Positions 12,616 through 26,300 of a DNA stretch of 64,000 nucleotides are shown one piece after another (position 1 is the first letter of the stretch; each line of letters starts with the position of its first letter). The notes under the pieces are model-generated. The model worked only from the letters and a program-made list of their open reading frames with translations. It was not told the DNA's origin and ran no database searches. This stretch comes from Apiospora phragmitis (taxonomy: Eukaryota > Ascomycota > Sordariomycetes > Amphisphaeriales > Apiosporaceae): positions 1 to 64,000 of the forward strand of contig JAQQWL010000018.1 in assembly GCA_038363925.1 (NCBI GenBank). Reading direction: 5' to 3'. A program made the translations under genes and the position numbers.

Positions 12616-13663
12616 ATGGATTTTGAAACTAACGTCGCCGACATTGTATTGACGGTTGTCAAAAAAGTCATGGTGAATAGACCCATACCTGCAACCAGAG
12701 ATCATTGGCACCCGACATTGAGCCTACCGGCTATTTTCGGGTTCCAGCAGATACCCAAACCCCGCCTCGTCAAACGATTCCCACGCCCATCACATCCTCA
12801 CCTCTTAGTTTCTACATGCGAGCGACATGACAGACCACAGCCTTTAATCAACAAGCTCACGTCATCGGTCGATAACGAGGTATGAGCATCTGGATACAAA
12901 ACATGGCCTACATGGGAAGAGGTATTCCCGGCCTCAATCAGGAATTACGGGAAAGTGACCTATTGGAAAGTCGCGACATGTGCGTTACGAGCTTAAATCA
13001 AGTCTCACTGTTCTCCAACTGATTTAATTAGTTACAACACACTTCCTGACGACTCGCAACAGCCAGCAATTTCTGATCTACACCTTCAAGATCTTGCCGC
13101 ACTCTTCGTTCGTCACCGCGCCCATACAATATTTGGAATCCATCTGGCGCACTCCCATTTCGTTATCCCTGAAAATACGGCCTTGCTTGGGGTGAACTAC
13201 GATACACCACGATGTCGATGGGCCAAGCCCAGTATAATCAAGACGACGAACCTGAACAACGTACACGGGCACGTATTCGTTCTTACAGATCACGGCTTCC
13301 ATCCATATGAGTATCAGATGGGCCCTGTGCCTGATCTATCACAGGTCGGCAGCGCATTTCTTCAAGATCTCGCTACATACCTGGATACAAACAATCTCTC
13401 GATGCTTGTTGCACTCCAGGTCATTGGGCAAAACAATGCACATATGCTGAGAGCTCGTCCTCCCCAGAGGAACTATAATGCTGGATATATCGACTTTAAA
13501 TGCATGCGTCCCCACCAGGCAGACTGGCTGGACGTTCGAGTCTGTTCATGGCGAGTCACGTGTGTGCAAGTCGAATGAGTCGCATGGTCGGCATGCAAAT
13601 GGGCATGACATTTACAACGAGGGTGCACCATTTCCAAAGCTAGAAACATTCTCTGATCTTTAG
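12616..13663 (+). pseudogene. Conserved fungal protein of unknown function, one-base frameshift
   Basis: Three exons can be built: 12616-12879, 12942-12979 and 13032 onward. The introns are 62 nt (GTATGA...TCAG) and 52 nt (GTGCGT...TTAG, branch AACTGAT), and the frame is continuous through both. The product reads HWHPTLSLPAIFGFQQIPKP, then LHLQDLAALFVRHRAHTIFG, then NVHGHVFVLTDHGFHPYEYQ, up to NNAHML at 13447. The next frame then continues with ELVLPRGTIMLD and stops at 13663. Removing the single base at 13450 would join the two parts. From memory this resembles a family of fungal hypothetical proteins with an HGH-FVLT core, but I cannot name a domain. Its stop is 35 nt from the convergent gene at 13699. 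It may be a recent pseudogene, a sequencing error or a genuine shift site. The start at 12616 is the first ATG in the open frame; one at 12670 is also possible. Confidence 0.6.
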
Positions 13664-13698
13664 AGTGCACTTGTAAAGCAGGGCATTCTTTAAGCTAA

Positions 13699-14626
13699 CT
13701 ACATCAATTTACTTCGACTGCCCAATTCTTGGCCCATTGACTCTGATACCCAAAGCGTGAGAAACGATCTCTTTTTTTCATCATGGGCGTTGTATTTGTT
13801 TTTGGGATTTGTGAGCCACACTTCCCAAACATCCTCATCGGACAACAGTGCTTTCCGTGCCTCTGTTTTGTCGACAATGAATACATCTCCGTGGTATGAC
13901 GTTGGTTTGATATTGGCCGATTCTGCTGCTTTCTTCACTTGCCCGCCCGCCAGAGGTGGTGGTGCATCTTCAGTCGGCCCCGTATCGAGTGCCATTGCTG
14001 ATGACTGGTGGCTTTCGACTTCATCGTATTTTCGTTTGCGCACTTGTAGTCGTCGTATAGAATGCGCTAGTATAGTTAGCATCGCTCTATTCTAGAGTGC
14101 CGTATTTTATACCTTGAAGAAACTCATCATAAGATCCGTTATCGGCGTCCTTGAACTCAGCGTCCACAGCTTTGTCTACATCGGGACGATACAACAGACA
14201 ACCAATGTTACAATAACCAAGGAATCTCGAACCATACTTTAGCAAGACTTCAAATTCTGTGGCGTCCATCTTGATGATATCTTGGGTCGAATACGATAGC
14301 CCCAGGAATTTCAATGTATCACAATCAAATGCGCGTAGCTGCTTTTGCCGACTTCCTTCCTCGCTGTCTCGTCGAAAGACGAAGCGAATGAAGTGCTTAA
14401 CCTTCGTAGCCTGCTGCTTTGGAAGAGCCTTCGTGCTGGGATGCTCCCGTAGGAGGGTTGCAGTAGCTTGTAATGTTCTCTGGACAGCGACTTGAGCCTT
14501 CAAAGATAGTAACTCCTTGAATATCTCCTCAAGCTCAACTTCTGGAATATCGGCTTTCCATAAGTCCTGCCCCACCTTATTCAGATTGTGCTGGATTGTC
14601 TTCAAAGACAAAGAGTTCACAGACAT
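13699..14626 (-). CDS. Hypothetical protein, two exons
   Basis: CDS is complement(join(13699..14066,14113..14626)), 293 residues. The 46-nt intron has donor GTATAA, a perfect GCTAAC branch site and a CTAG acceptor, and it restores the frame. The ATG at 14626 (MSVNSLSLKTI) was preferred because residues upstream in the frame look like leader DNA. The protein is soluble and charged. It has a helical N-terminal region (about 10-70, with an ELEEIFKELLSLKAQ heptad-like stretch), a basic patch near residue 105, a central region with FLGYCNIGCLLYRP, a basic RRLQVRKRKYDE segment right after the splice that could act as a nuclear signal, a low-complexity acidic/Pro linker and a Trp-containing tail. 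No signal peptide or membrane segment is seen. The family is not recognised. Codon use looks ordinary and the gene appears intact. Confidence 0.72.
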
Positions 14627-15935
14627 GGTGCTAATGCAAAGAATAATCCCCGAGGTTGAAAATTGAGCGTACTGAAAGGGGAGGCAAGAAATGGGGTGAT
14701 CCGCGAAGTGGGTGGAATGGAGAGACACCGACGAAGGGGCGACGAGTTAGATGCACCATTTAAGGTCGACCAGAAATTGACAGACCAACAAAGGTCCTAA
14801 TATTTCATAGGCAGGGGTGGGCTTAGGCAGAATGTGAATCCTCATGCTCCGTTGTCCAATGCTGTCCAATAGGCACTCTGCCAGGTGTGATAAAATTTGC
14901 TACCATGCAGCACTTATCTCTACAATGAACGGGGCCAATTGAACGTGCAGATATATCAATGCTGTGTAACCGTTTGCAATGATGTAGCTAGCTATTACTA
15001 CACGATCTCATTGGCTGGATATCGTGGTCATTCAGCTCGGTGCACCACTTGCACACCTCTATCAAGACGCACATGATCTCAATCTGTAATTGAGACCGGT
15101 AGATACTCTGCCATTTGTTATTGCAAATATGCTCTGAGGATATCAGGCTTGAAGGCTTGCATGCTCCCGCACGACTATTCGACCTGCAACTGGGTGGATG
15201 TCCTTTAGACAGCAAACGGAGGCTAGAACCGGGTTCCCATCAATGTGCAGAACCAATTAAGGGTTCACTTAAAGTGGCTTGGATTGAACATATGCTTATA
15301 TATGATGCAACGTCCCATGATCAATGATCCCAGGAATCAAGCCACGCAAGAACTTTGGGTGGCAAGCCAGCGATTCAAGCATGTACCGTAGATTAGCGCG
15401 AGTTGCCCTTTCGGCTCCGCCGCCCAGGCGTTAATAAATCGTGTGTGTGTGTATGTGAACATACTCAGTGCAGAGACGCTCGCGGAAGTGTGATTCATTT
15501 GGTGCTAGCTACCCCGTAAATACATTGTGGTGTGGGTTCCTCTTCAACCTCCTTCTGTATTAAGTTAACCAAGTGCAATATAATTTTCAGTTGGTCACTC
15601 CATTACCGTCAGCACGTTCTTAGGCAGGATCCCGTGGGTTAGTAGTATTTCCCTGGCAGGCCAGCTTGGAGGCGGTAGCTGAAGCGGTGCCTGCTGTACG
15701 AGGCATGGGTGCAATTGGTAACGAAAACGATTTCGCCGATGGCGAGCCGATAAATCCTTCGCTCAGACCACTTTCCATTCTTGGAAAGGTGCACGGTAAC
15801 GCTTGTCGTAATCCTTGATTCATGGGTGCCTCACTAGAATAATGTCGTTGACCGTGAAATAGAAGAATGGTAGGTGTGTGGTGCATTTCCTATAGGGGGC
15901 GACGCGACAATCTTAACGCGAACAGTATTTAGCAC
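14627..15935. other. No recognisable gene
   Basis: Short frames on both strands (for example 14988-15215 minus, 15115-15327 plus, 15620-15886 minus) without domain or splice support. A short GT microsatellite lies at about 15440-15458. Confidence 0.5.
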
Positions 15936-16540
15936 CTACTCGGCGGACTTATATTTATGATCTTAGTATCCTTTAATTCCGTTTCCTCCGGTGATATGTG
16001 ACACTAAAGGAAAATACCCATTTATAAACCATGTATCTACTTGAGCCTTATAAGCCTGTTTCTCTTCTATAGAACTCCATAAAGGTGGGCGATCTCTGAA
16101 CGGCCAAAGTCCTGTTTAAATGGTGTAAAAAATTAACCATAAACTGAAGATATCGGTTGCTGGCGTTGATTCCCATTTCATTTGGGGATCAAAGACGGGT
16201 ATGTCCGGCAATCGACCGCCATCTAAACTAAGCCCCTCACATGTCGATCTACTAAAATCGCACAACCAAATACTTATAGATGAGGCATCGACTTGGTCGA
16301 CTACAATGTTCTCTGGCCGAAGATCTGGTGTGCGCGAATGTTGGGAGGAATTCGTCTGGCCTCACGCAGTTGAGAACGGACGGGAAATAAGGTATAGCAC
16401 CAACCATCAATGCTGTTTTCCATAAATAGTCAACAGCGAATTGACGTTTATAAAGAATTATAACTACCCCAATCAGCCATGAAGTGTAATCGATTTGCTT
16501 GACGACATCAATTATAGTAGTTGTGAATAGCATATTTTCA
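15936..16540 (-). pseudogene. Relic of a fungal Ser/Thr protein kinase (C-lobe)
   Basis: Reading the minus strand from about 16330 gives the lower lobe of a eukaryotic-type kinase. LRPENIVVDQ is the catalytic-loop N segment, and IWLCDFSRSTC stands where a DFG metal-binding motif with flanking residues would be. WESTPATDIFSLWLIFYTI is the APE/helix-F region, and TGLWPFRDRPP is helix G. A stop interrupts the TI-TG boundary, DFG has become DFS, and the N-lobe upstream (16330-16540) survives only as out-of-frame fragments. The relic lies at the edge of the RIP block and carries some TA-type changes. It resembles a multicopy kinase family common in filamentous ascomycetes, related to the relic at 18.1 kb. 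It is certainly not functional as read. Confidence 0.65.
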
Positions 16541-18121
16541 AGGGCGCAAGAAACCTCGTTAATATGCGCAGTGACGACTTGTTATTCGTCGTGTAAAGTA
16601 CGCCGTTGCTAGCCGGGCGGCCACCCCAAGACATCCTGGAGACTAGAACTGTATTGCAGGTCTAATACCGTCTACGAACTCTTATTTTAATTAAACTAAA
16701 TATGAAGCTAAGTAGACTGCCTGTCTCTCGCCTTCTTAAGTTTGGTGGTTGGTGTATCTATTCCTAACTCATTTGCCAACGTCTCAAAATCTTGTGGGGT
16801 GTCTTCGCTAGGAGCTTTAATAGAGCGTTCTACTTAATCTCGCCCTATAGCGCTTATTAATACCCCACGGTGCACTAGCTTAGTGGCATCTGCTATTATT
16901 TCGCCCAGTCCATCCTAAAGCGGAAGGGTTTATCCCAGTATATATAATATCCGGATGGCGGTACCCCTTCACCTCCCGATAACCCCGAAGAGATTAGAGC
17001 GGTTCTTACGCTGCTTAAGTATAATTTAACGCACCGTGATTAATAATTTAATAAATTATTTTAAACGTTACTTTTAAAGTTCTTATCCTATAAAAGTACC
17101 TCTTGAGTATCTATACCTTATAGCTTAAAAAACGGGGCTATATTGCACTTTAAAGAAGGTCGAGATAATAGTGGTACGTTTCTATAGCGACTTAGGAAAG
17201 GTCTCTAGTATAGGCTAGAAAATAGAGGACATCACGCTATAATTTATTTACGGGGTAGTTAGTACTAACGAACTATACTTTTATAAGTGTCTGCTTTAAA
17301 AATGTTTATATGCGATTAAAACTTTACTAACTCTATTTTATAACCGATCTTCTTATTAAATATTAGCTTATATAACTATTATAAAAATAGGAAGTATTAT
17401 TATTCCCGTTTCTTTAATTACTCCAAGCTTTTATATTTTAAACTAAATTATATTACTTAACGAGTATATATTTCTATTAACTTTTTCTAGTTTCCCGGTT
17501 ATTATAATATGTAAGCGCTAGATTTATAAGAAAAGATATAAACATTTTATTAATAATCCCAAGCACGTTATTAAATAAAAGGTCCTTATTTCCTATTCTA
17601 AAGCTGATACTAACGAGTATCTAGGTTAGAAGGATAATAATTCCTTTAGAATTAGTACTATTTATAGTGGTATTTGTCCTAAGTATTAAATCCTTTTAGT
17701 AACTAACGGTAAGAAATACTTTATTTAATCTCTATAGGCGAACTTCTTTTACTGATAGCAAGACCTATACTAACAGATTTTACGAGTAGATGTGTAAAGG
17801 AGAGTAGGATAGACTTATCCTATATTAGATTTAGCTAGAGAATAGGTAGTAAAAGTACGTGGAGATATATTTAATAAGTAGAATAATAATAATTAAGTAA
17901 TACTACGAAACAAATTCATAGTATTGCGTTATAGTTTCGAATTATAACGATATTATAGTTTTACGTTCTTTCGGGGAATAGTAATACTGGACTTATCGGA
18001 TTAATAATAAGCGAACATCATATAATAACAGAATCTCGTATAAAATTCTATTAATTAATAATATTTTTCCCCCGCTAACGATATAGCCTACTTCTCCTTA
18101 TAATCAATACTTTGTCTACTA

Positions 18122-18970
18122 TTGCCAACCATAGAAAATAATAACCTTGATACTTTTCACCCTTGGTACCTTACCGGTGTCGACATTGGCAAAATCCTTA
18201 CGAGCGGGTTTAGCGCCTTTATTACTATCTTTAATAGGGAACCGGATACTGTTTTAAAGTTTCCTTTAATACCCCGTAATGACACGGGTAACTTTATAGA
18301 TAGCGGTCGGTCTTATCGACGGAAGTTTAGGAACTAAATTCTTAAAGGTCTAGAGGCTAAGATATTAATTCTTAAAGTTTTAGGAAATTACCCTCGAATT
18401 ATTCGTTTAAAAGGGATATACGAAGACGGTCTCCTTATCGAATACATGCTAAATAGCTCAGTTAAGGCTTATTTACGAAATAACCCTAGTACTCCTCCTC
18501 TTTAAAGATTAAAATAAGTATTTAAAGCTATTAAGGGTTTAACTTACGTCTATTAAAAAAAGGTTATTTATTACGATATTAGTATTAGAAATATTTTACT
18601 AAACTCGGACTTAAACATAAAACTTTCCGACTTTAAAAAAAAGAGTCCTTAATAATGAAAGAGAGGTTATTCACGATAGTAGCGCGTTAGCGGGCATTAT
18701 ATTATCCATGCCACGAGCGGATCCTAGTTTTTATAATTAAAAAACCGATATTTTCGCTTTAAGAACGGCCATATACTTTATAGCGACTAGTGAAATACCT
18801 TTCCCGCACCTAGCTACGAACGCTTTTAATCACGAGGATACGATCTAAAGCTTATTTTAAAGGGGCGACTTTTCCTTTTTAAATAGACTTTTTATTAGCG
18901 ATGTTATACGGAAGTATTAGAAAGGGGCGTACGAGTCCTCTATAAATCTTACCTCCGAACTATAATAATT
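18122..18970 (+). pseudogene. RIP-inactivated Ser/Thr protein kinase
   Basis: One plus-strand frame spells a nearly full kinase domain interrupted by many stops. The N-lobe reads DTVLKFPLIPRND, then FRN-stop-ILKGLEAKILILKVLG and YPRIIRLKGIYEDGLLIEYM. The catalytic loop reads VIYYDISIRNILLNSDLNIK, with His of HRD replaced by Tyr. LSDF follows as a DFG-like site. The C-lobe reads ILSMPRADPSFYN, KTDIFALRTAIYFI and DVIRKY-stop-KGAYES. The stops fall where Gln (CAA/CAG) or Trp (TGG) is expected, and His-to-Tyr (CAC to TAC) is likewise a RIP change. Apart from point changes the frame is not shifted for about 280 codons, so the copy died by RIP rather than by indels. The family is the expanded fungal kinase group with a DIS-RNLLL loop. 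Confidence 0.75.
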
Positions 18971-21900
18971 ATATAATATTATTACTGGAGAAGCGATTAT
19001 AATTAATATAGTTTAATTATATTCTGCCTTATACATAATCGTCTATTAAATATATAATATTTAAAAATAGCTCCCTTCGTGAGCTCTATTAACGATAAGG
19101 TTGACCACAAAGTATTAATTACGTGCTTAGTACTAAAAGGGCCGGTAATATCTTAATAGGCGGGGCTAAAAAGCTTCGAGCACGGCGTCCATAACTTTAA
19201 ACTTAGATATTACTATGGAGATAGTTTAGTTCTACCCGATCTTATTTATATTAGTAACGAACATATTATATAAATTTTTCGGCTATAGATCAAGATAAGG
19301 ATTAATACTGTAAGGTTAAATACTAATTAATAAAAACAATTTGTATTATTTGTAACGCTGGATATATATATAACAAGTAATTATAGCTCGTTTATTAATT
19401 ATAGAAACCTGAAATACGTTAGATTCCGGCTTACGCCAATAGGGTATTTAGCGGTTAGATTCTACGCACAGCGTGTAGGCACATCTCGAGTATATACTAG
19501 AAGCAATAGACGGAATAATAGACGAAAACAAATAATTATAATAAAACCTTATTAATACGATCATACATAGATACTAAGCGTATCGTTACCTTTTTTTAAT
19601 ACGAACAGGAATATATGGCCGCCGAGGGCCTTACGTTATCGAGCTTACTTATTTGGTACAGGGCGACGTTATAATAGGATATTTCACCACTTACTTTGTA
19701 CTTTATTATTACCGTCCACGGAAGGAGAGAGGGTCGGACTCTATGCGAATTAAAGCATTTTATTAGCCGTCGATCACATATCGATATCTTAGCTGCGAAA
19801 ACTATTCAGTCTGTTATTTAGTAACCTTGACCCAAACCGCCCGTCCTCGAAAGATAACCGGATCGGCTGCCCTTTTATTACCGCCAGCTTTTTACGTTTA
19901 GTGATTGGCGTATCTATTACTAACTTGTCCGCAGATGATTTATAACCTTGTAAGGTTGCGGGCCTGTAGTTGGAGGCCTTATAGCTTTGGTTAATATAAA
20001 ACTTGTGCGCAGCCTACTATTTGCTAGCCTTATAGCCTCGTCCCTCCGGTGTTTCGTCTAACCTAGACTATTATAATAAGTTATAAGCCCTTATTAAAAG
20101 CTTCTAATGTTATTAATTAAAGCCTATAAGTTTAAATAGGCTATTATATATTCTAAGCGGCCTATAAGTTGCGTCGACTGTTTAGTATAGTTAATAAACA
20201 TTTTAAATATACTAGAGGAATATGTCGATATAATTAAATAAGTTTCCGTCGTATTATAGCTTAGAGTTTCCGTACTAAAGAATGCTTTATATCCTTCTCG
20301 TATTAAGAGCGCCGTTATAATTCGCTTGCCGTATTACGATAATAGCCGAGCTATTAGCGCCTTACGGCGAGAAGATTATTTAGCATGATTAAATAATTAT
20401 ATTAGGTGAAAGGGATAACAAGCCTATTAAGATCGGCACGTACTTTTCGGTCGAGTTGCTCTAAGTAAGCACCGTAGTAACGGTTTAGAATCCCAGATAT
20501 AAGTGAGTTATTGGTCAGATGATCGAGGTTATTAAAAGGTATTTGTCCGGATATATATTTACGGTCTGCGACGTCCCTTTAATAAGAGGGATTATATTAA
20601 AAATCTTCCACTCCTTCGTTACGTACGCGTCCTCTATTTTAAATTTCTTGAGAGTCCTCGTTCGTAAAACGCGAAGGAAATAATAATAGTCGAGGTTAGG
20701 CAAGAATCGCTCTAATCTCCTCAGATTATCGGGAAGTGGAGTAGTGCTGTTATTTAGGTATTTATTTTTATAAAGAAAATATTATAGTCGATAAAATTTT
20801 GTTAAAAAGTACGGTTATATGGTCCGGTACTTTTAATACTTGTCGTGTTAGAGCTACGCTTCGTTAATAATTACGAACCGCGCTTCCGTCGCTTAGGGCT
20901 GGATTAGCTCATATTGCGGGATTTTGCTATGCTATACGAGATAGGGAGTAGTAATATAGTAAAGTACGCCTTTATAATTTAAAAAATTCGGGCCTCTTTC
21001 TTTTAAAAAGCGTTTAATTTGGTGTAGACGCGTAGACGTTAACGGCTAGAAATGTTTTAAAACGGGCTAGAATAACCGGCTAACCCTCGTTATTTTAGGA
21101 TAATAAATCGTAGGTATTCTCGGCTACTCGATTACGTTTTTTCGATTTAGTTCGTATAGCGCGTTACGGACGAACGGGATTTCGCCGAGGTTATCCTAGA
21201 ACGAAGGTGGCGGTCGGTTTAGGTAGAGGTGCTTGATCTTCTTTCGAAGGTGTCGGTTAACGTTAATCGGTAATAATTCGGGGGTAGGAGATTATTTGCG
21301 TTTACGCGAGCCTGAGCGGAATAATAATTTTATTTAGGAGTATTACGACTTAACGGTTAGCTATGGTAAGGGGAGCATTGTTATATTTACGTATAAACTG
21401 GCTTGATTTCTACGCGCCGTTATTAAGCGGGGGCGATTAGCCCAAGTACCCGCAGCCTTTTCGTTCTAGGGCACTTTATGTCAAGTCTAATCATTCCTAG
21501 CCAATAGTAGAGTCGCTCAGACCCTTATAGTAGAACGAGTTCAGTATAAAATGGTATATACGGCTCAGCGAACCTGGCGCACAGTCGTCCTGGCGCTTTC
21601 ATTTCCATTTTGCCTTAATAACTATGTCGTATACGTATTACGCTCTAAGTCGCTAAGCGGCCGACCTGCCTATGGGCAATAGGCTGACATGGTGTGCGGA
21701 GTGGCCTATTTTAAGTGTCCGCCATCTCATGCTCCTTAGGCTCGGCCCAGCCCGTGCGATCAGCGATTAGAGGCTATTCTTAATAGCTTCACGATATTAT
21801 CCTGTTTTATAAATAACGGGTAATCCTATATTATAAAAGGATAGCAACTCGAAAGGGGTGATGAACGATACTGGTGGCCCTCGAGCTAGTTAGCTCTTTA

Positions 21901-24900
21901 TTAACCGCATTTTAATAGCATAGCAGGTCCCGGTAGCTTGGTTCGCAAGATCTAGCGAATACCGGCGTAATAAAAGAGTAAACCTCGCGAGTTTACCTTT
22001 TAATCTATTCTCTCCCGTTCTTTTCTTAGTATACTTTTCGCTTTATTTTTTAGATCTAATATATTTTTACTACCAAACTCTTTAAGCTTGTAGGCACTGG
22101 AAATAGGGCCGTTTCTCTACACAATATATAAAAGAATACCGTATTAGGGAAACGTACGGCTTAAAACTTATTTAGGCGATAGAAACCCGACGCGAAGTAT
22201 ATAAAATATACGCATTAGTAATTAAAAAGCGCGATCAAGTTAAAAAGATAGTTTGCGATATCGAGCGGTAGAAGTTCGAAGGTTACCGAACTGCGACTAT
22301 TAAAAAAACGAAACAGGACCTTTTTAAAATTTAATAAGTAATTAGGCGGCTATTTTCGTAAAACTAAATATAAATAAATAAAGCTAAATTACGGTTGAAC
22401 TAACCGGCAGCTATAAAGGATATACTACCGCCGATGTTATATTTAAGCCTACGGGAAACGGCTCCCTTCACGAAAGAGCACGATTATAGTGTTATAGCTT
22501 GTTTTTCGATACTATCTTCCCGACATGGTTCTTAAGTTAAGGGTAATACTACGCTGTAGCTTATGCCGACGGAGCTGTTTTACCTAAGCTCGATATTCAA
22601 GGTGCGTACCTCGACCGTCTATAGAAATGCCGAAAGCCTAACTAATAAAGACTATAAACTTAATAACTAAGAAAACCACGTTAATTAGGAAGTTTATATT
22701 ACAACTTTAATAATAGAAAACAATATATATTTTATTTTGATTATAATAATAATAAATAGAAATAGTAGTTATAAATATATTTAAAAATAGAAGCTTAAAG
22801 TAATACTCTGCTACCTATATTTATAACTTATACGTAATACCGGACAGGGAAATATGTATAGCTATATAAAGTATAAAACTAGCCGTTTTTTACTATAGAT
22901 ATTATACATAGCTCCTATTCTTATACGAGCATTTAGGATTTTTTAAAATACTACCTACGTTATCCGTCTAAACACGCGTAGCCCTATTATTACGTTCTTT
23001 ATAATATTATTTATATTTACTATTACCGTCCGTGAACGACCTAGCTATAAGGGGCGTCTAATTTTCGAGCATAATATTATTTAAGACATACTCTGTAATT
23101 CTTTTCGCTAGGTAGGATATAGAAAAGGTTCGCCTCTTATTTCTTTTCTTAACACTTACTCTTAACCGGATCAACTAGTCTATTATTATACGATCTCGGA
23201 TATCGAGAAGGTAATAGGTGGCACCGCTAAATAACTTTCGACTCTGTCGCGCTGAAGCTTTCTATATAAAGAGGAGCCCGAGCTAACCTCCGATAAACCC
23301 TGGGCCAATACGCCGCTAAAAAACGATTAAAAAGGTACCCCGTATCGTAAAAATACCCGTAGCCTACCCTTTTAATATTTATTATTACGTTGGGCGTATT
23401 AAAAAATTTATACTAGGGTTGACACTATAGGGCTCCTCGTATTACTATACCGCGGATCGCTAGAACTCTTTATTTCTATAGTTATGCTATATAATATATA
23501 AACTTAAGCATCTTCTTGCTTTATATATAACTAAACCACCTAAAATACTTTATAAACTGCCGGATAAAGCGTTATTAATAATTTTGAAGTTTGTAAATAA
23601 CGATAAAATGGTGGACTTAACCTTACCCCCTTATTTATTAAAGCTCGTAAGGATTACAACGCTCCTCGTATTTTGGAGGATTATTATATATCTATTAGAA
23701 TAGGCTTTTTTATAATCGATTTAATTCTCGGAGTACCTAATACGTAGATATTTTAAATTAATCTGCTGGCTATTCGAAAGACTGAATACAGATTTAGCTA
23801 TATTGTCTAAAGCGTTCAAGGTTATTTTCACTAGATAGCAGAATTAGGAAGCCTCGTTTTACTAATACGAAGTTTTAGTTACAAGGCATGTTAGCATACT
23901 AATATATAGGATAATAGTAAGCCGACTTATAAGAGAATTTACTTAATATACCAATCCGACATATATAAGCTATCTAATATTGAGACAGTTATACCCGCGA
24001 GTAATATTCCACGTCCTAGGCGTTATACCAGATCTCCGGTCAGGTATAGGATCTCGGCTCTAGTAAATAATCTCGCGGCCTACCACGACCTGCATTAAAA
24101 AGCCAGCACTACGGTTTACCGGGTATACTTTTTTATTTAAAAATCCTTAAGATAATAATAAGCCTAATCGCCTTTACTAACTTTAAAGGCCTTACTTCTT
24201 AAGCAAGGATAAATTAAGAAAAATAATAAATCCTGACCATTACCGTCGGAGCCGGACTTTACTTCGACCAACAGTTCACCTTTTTTATTTATTAATTATC
24301 CTAATTAATTATCTTAATTTTATTAATATAAATTCTTTTAAAAGGGTTCTACATTTTTACCGAGTTGATCCGCTGCTTGTAACGTATATAGGAGCTTTTA
24401 TATCTCGAGGCTTAAAGTCGGTTTCTATATATTATAATATTATAGAAGAAGATTCTCTTACTAAAAAGCGCCAGATTAAATTAATATAAAACGAGGTCTT
24501 TACGCTGGTCGGCCGCTTGAATAATACGTACCAAGAGAGGGATGAGCTTCGTTATTGCGTTAGAGCGATAGAAGGCTTTCTAGATAAACCGGCCTTACTA
24601 CTTAGCTTTTAGTGTAAGAATTTCGTACTAAAGAAGTAATTACTCTTTACTTAGCCAGTTAAAGAGTATACTAGTTGTAGCGAAGTCGGCAGTCTTAGTC
24701 TTATTAACGTCGACCCTAGGGCTGAGCTCGAACTGATTAAGGATTTTATTACTAACGCGTACGCGTCGCTTAAGGGGGATGAACGCATATTGGATCCGTT
24801 AAAAGATTATAGTGTAAGTTTAGTGCTTTTATAGTGGGCCAGTAAGGTTTTCGGGTAGGATTTAGATTTCAAATCCTTCATTATATCTTGTAAGAAGTCC

Positions 24901-25904
24901 GGCATAAAGATTATTAACGTCCTTAGGTCCCTTATAGCTATATTACTTTAGGCTCTTATATAGCAATATCCTTTTAAAGAGATAGTAATTATAAAGTCCC
25001 CGATGTATAACCTTTACAAAAAGTAATTATTAATAAGGTATAAATTATATCACTTGAAATAGGTTTTTCATACTAATTAGCTAACGTAAATAGGTCTGAT
25101 ATTCGCTAGCTTAATACCCTTATCTATAGGTCCTAGGTGTCGGAGCCCTCCTTTAAAAATTTCGTTAATAGCCGCTCTAAGACGTTATCGGGTTATATAT
25201 ACCATATACTAGACCTACTACTGGATTCTGAATCGAGGCAGACTAATATAAGTGAAGAAGTAATGTCTGATTAGATATTAGTAGCTCGTTTCGAAGATGC
25301 TATGCACCGTACGATCGAACTGGCGGCAAAGCTATACCTTACTAATAAAGGCTGCTTTTAAGCTTTCCCTCAGTACGGAAGCCAATTTGACTCGTGTACG
25401 ATAACCTTAATTAATATCATAACCTACGAGGAGGGTAATCGGACAGGGTAAGCTCCCACGGTTCAGTTATGTCTTTTTCCTGCTTTATATATAAGCAAGA
25501 TTTCGGAAAGCTCGGCCAGTTTAGATAGGGGGGCTAAAGGCTTAACCAGGAGCGCTTCTAAAGACTTAAGTGGCTATTAACTTGTTACTAAAGGTCTCGT
25601 ACAGATTAAGTAGGGAGATAGAGCTGTATTTCTTGATAATATAGATATATTATTAGTTAACGTAATAGTTTAATTATTTATTATAGCTAGCTATTTTATA
25701 AGAAATAAGTATTTTAAGAACTCTATCTATAATTTATACTATTTATAATTTAAGAGTATAATCCTTATTCTCGAAATATCCTCCGTAAATATACTACCTA
25801 CTCCTTCTCGTACTTCCTGAATTATAAGTAGCCTTCCTAAAGGCCTTAAGATTTATCCTATATTTCCGCTTATTCAATATTAACTCCGCTAACGGACGTT
25901 AAAG

Positions 25905-26300
25905 TGTAAACAATGAAGCCCGCTCAAAGTCGATCAATATAACCCTTATCATCCTAGGATTAAACAACACGTTCGCCGATCGCACGTCCCGGTGAATTAC
26001 ACCCTCTTAATATAATACCTATAAGGCTCGAATAGTAGGTGGAAGGAATTTCTGTTTTTCGTCTTTATTCACCACCTGCGGAATACTAATTCCACCCCTA
26101 AGAGAGAAGCGTTATATACATAACAGAGACTCGATGGTTATAATAACAGACCTTGTTCATTAGACGGAGGTCAATAGCGCCCAGAAACACGGGCACGTAC
26201 GCACCTTGGAGCGGCCTCGTGCCCGAGGTCCTCGATAAAAGCCTGCACGGTGCCCCTGCTGATAAAGGTGTAGCCGTAGGCAAGGAGTGTTACTTTAAAG
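25905..26300 (-). pseudogene. RIP-damaged kinase-like (phosphotransferase-fold) gene
   Basis: Minus-strand frames spell parts of a second kinase-like family. GYTFISRGTVQAFIEDLGHE is at about 26275-26216, and LQGAYVPVFLGAIDLRLMNK at about 26220-26161 in another frame. GVIHRDVRSANVLFNP, followed by VILIDFERASL, ends near 25905. HRDxRxxN and IDFE are the catalytic-loop and metal-binding motifs. This arrangement is seen in a large group of fungal protein-kinase-like or aminoglycoside-phosphotransferase-like proteins. The reading needs at least two frame changes and passes several stops, so the gene is dead. The N-terminal part probably lay further right, at 26.3-27.0 kb, but could not be followed. 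Confidence 0.6.
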
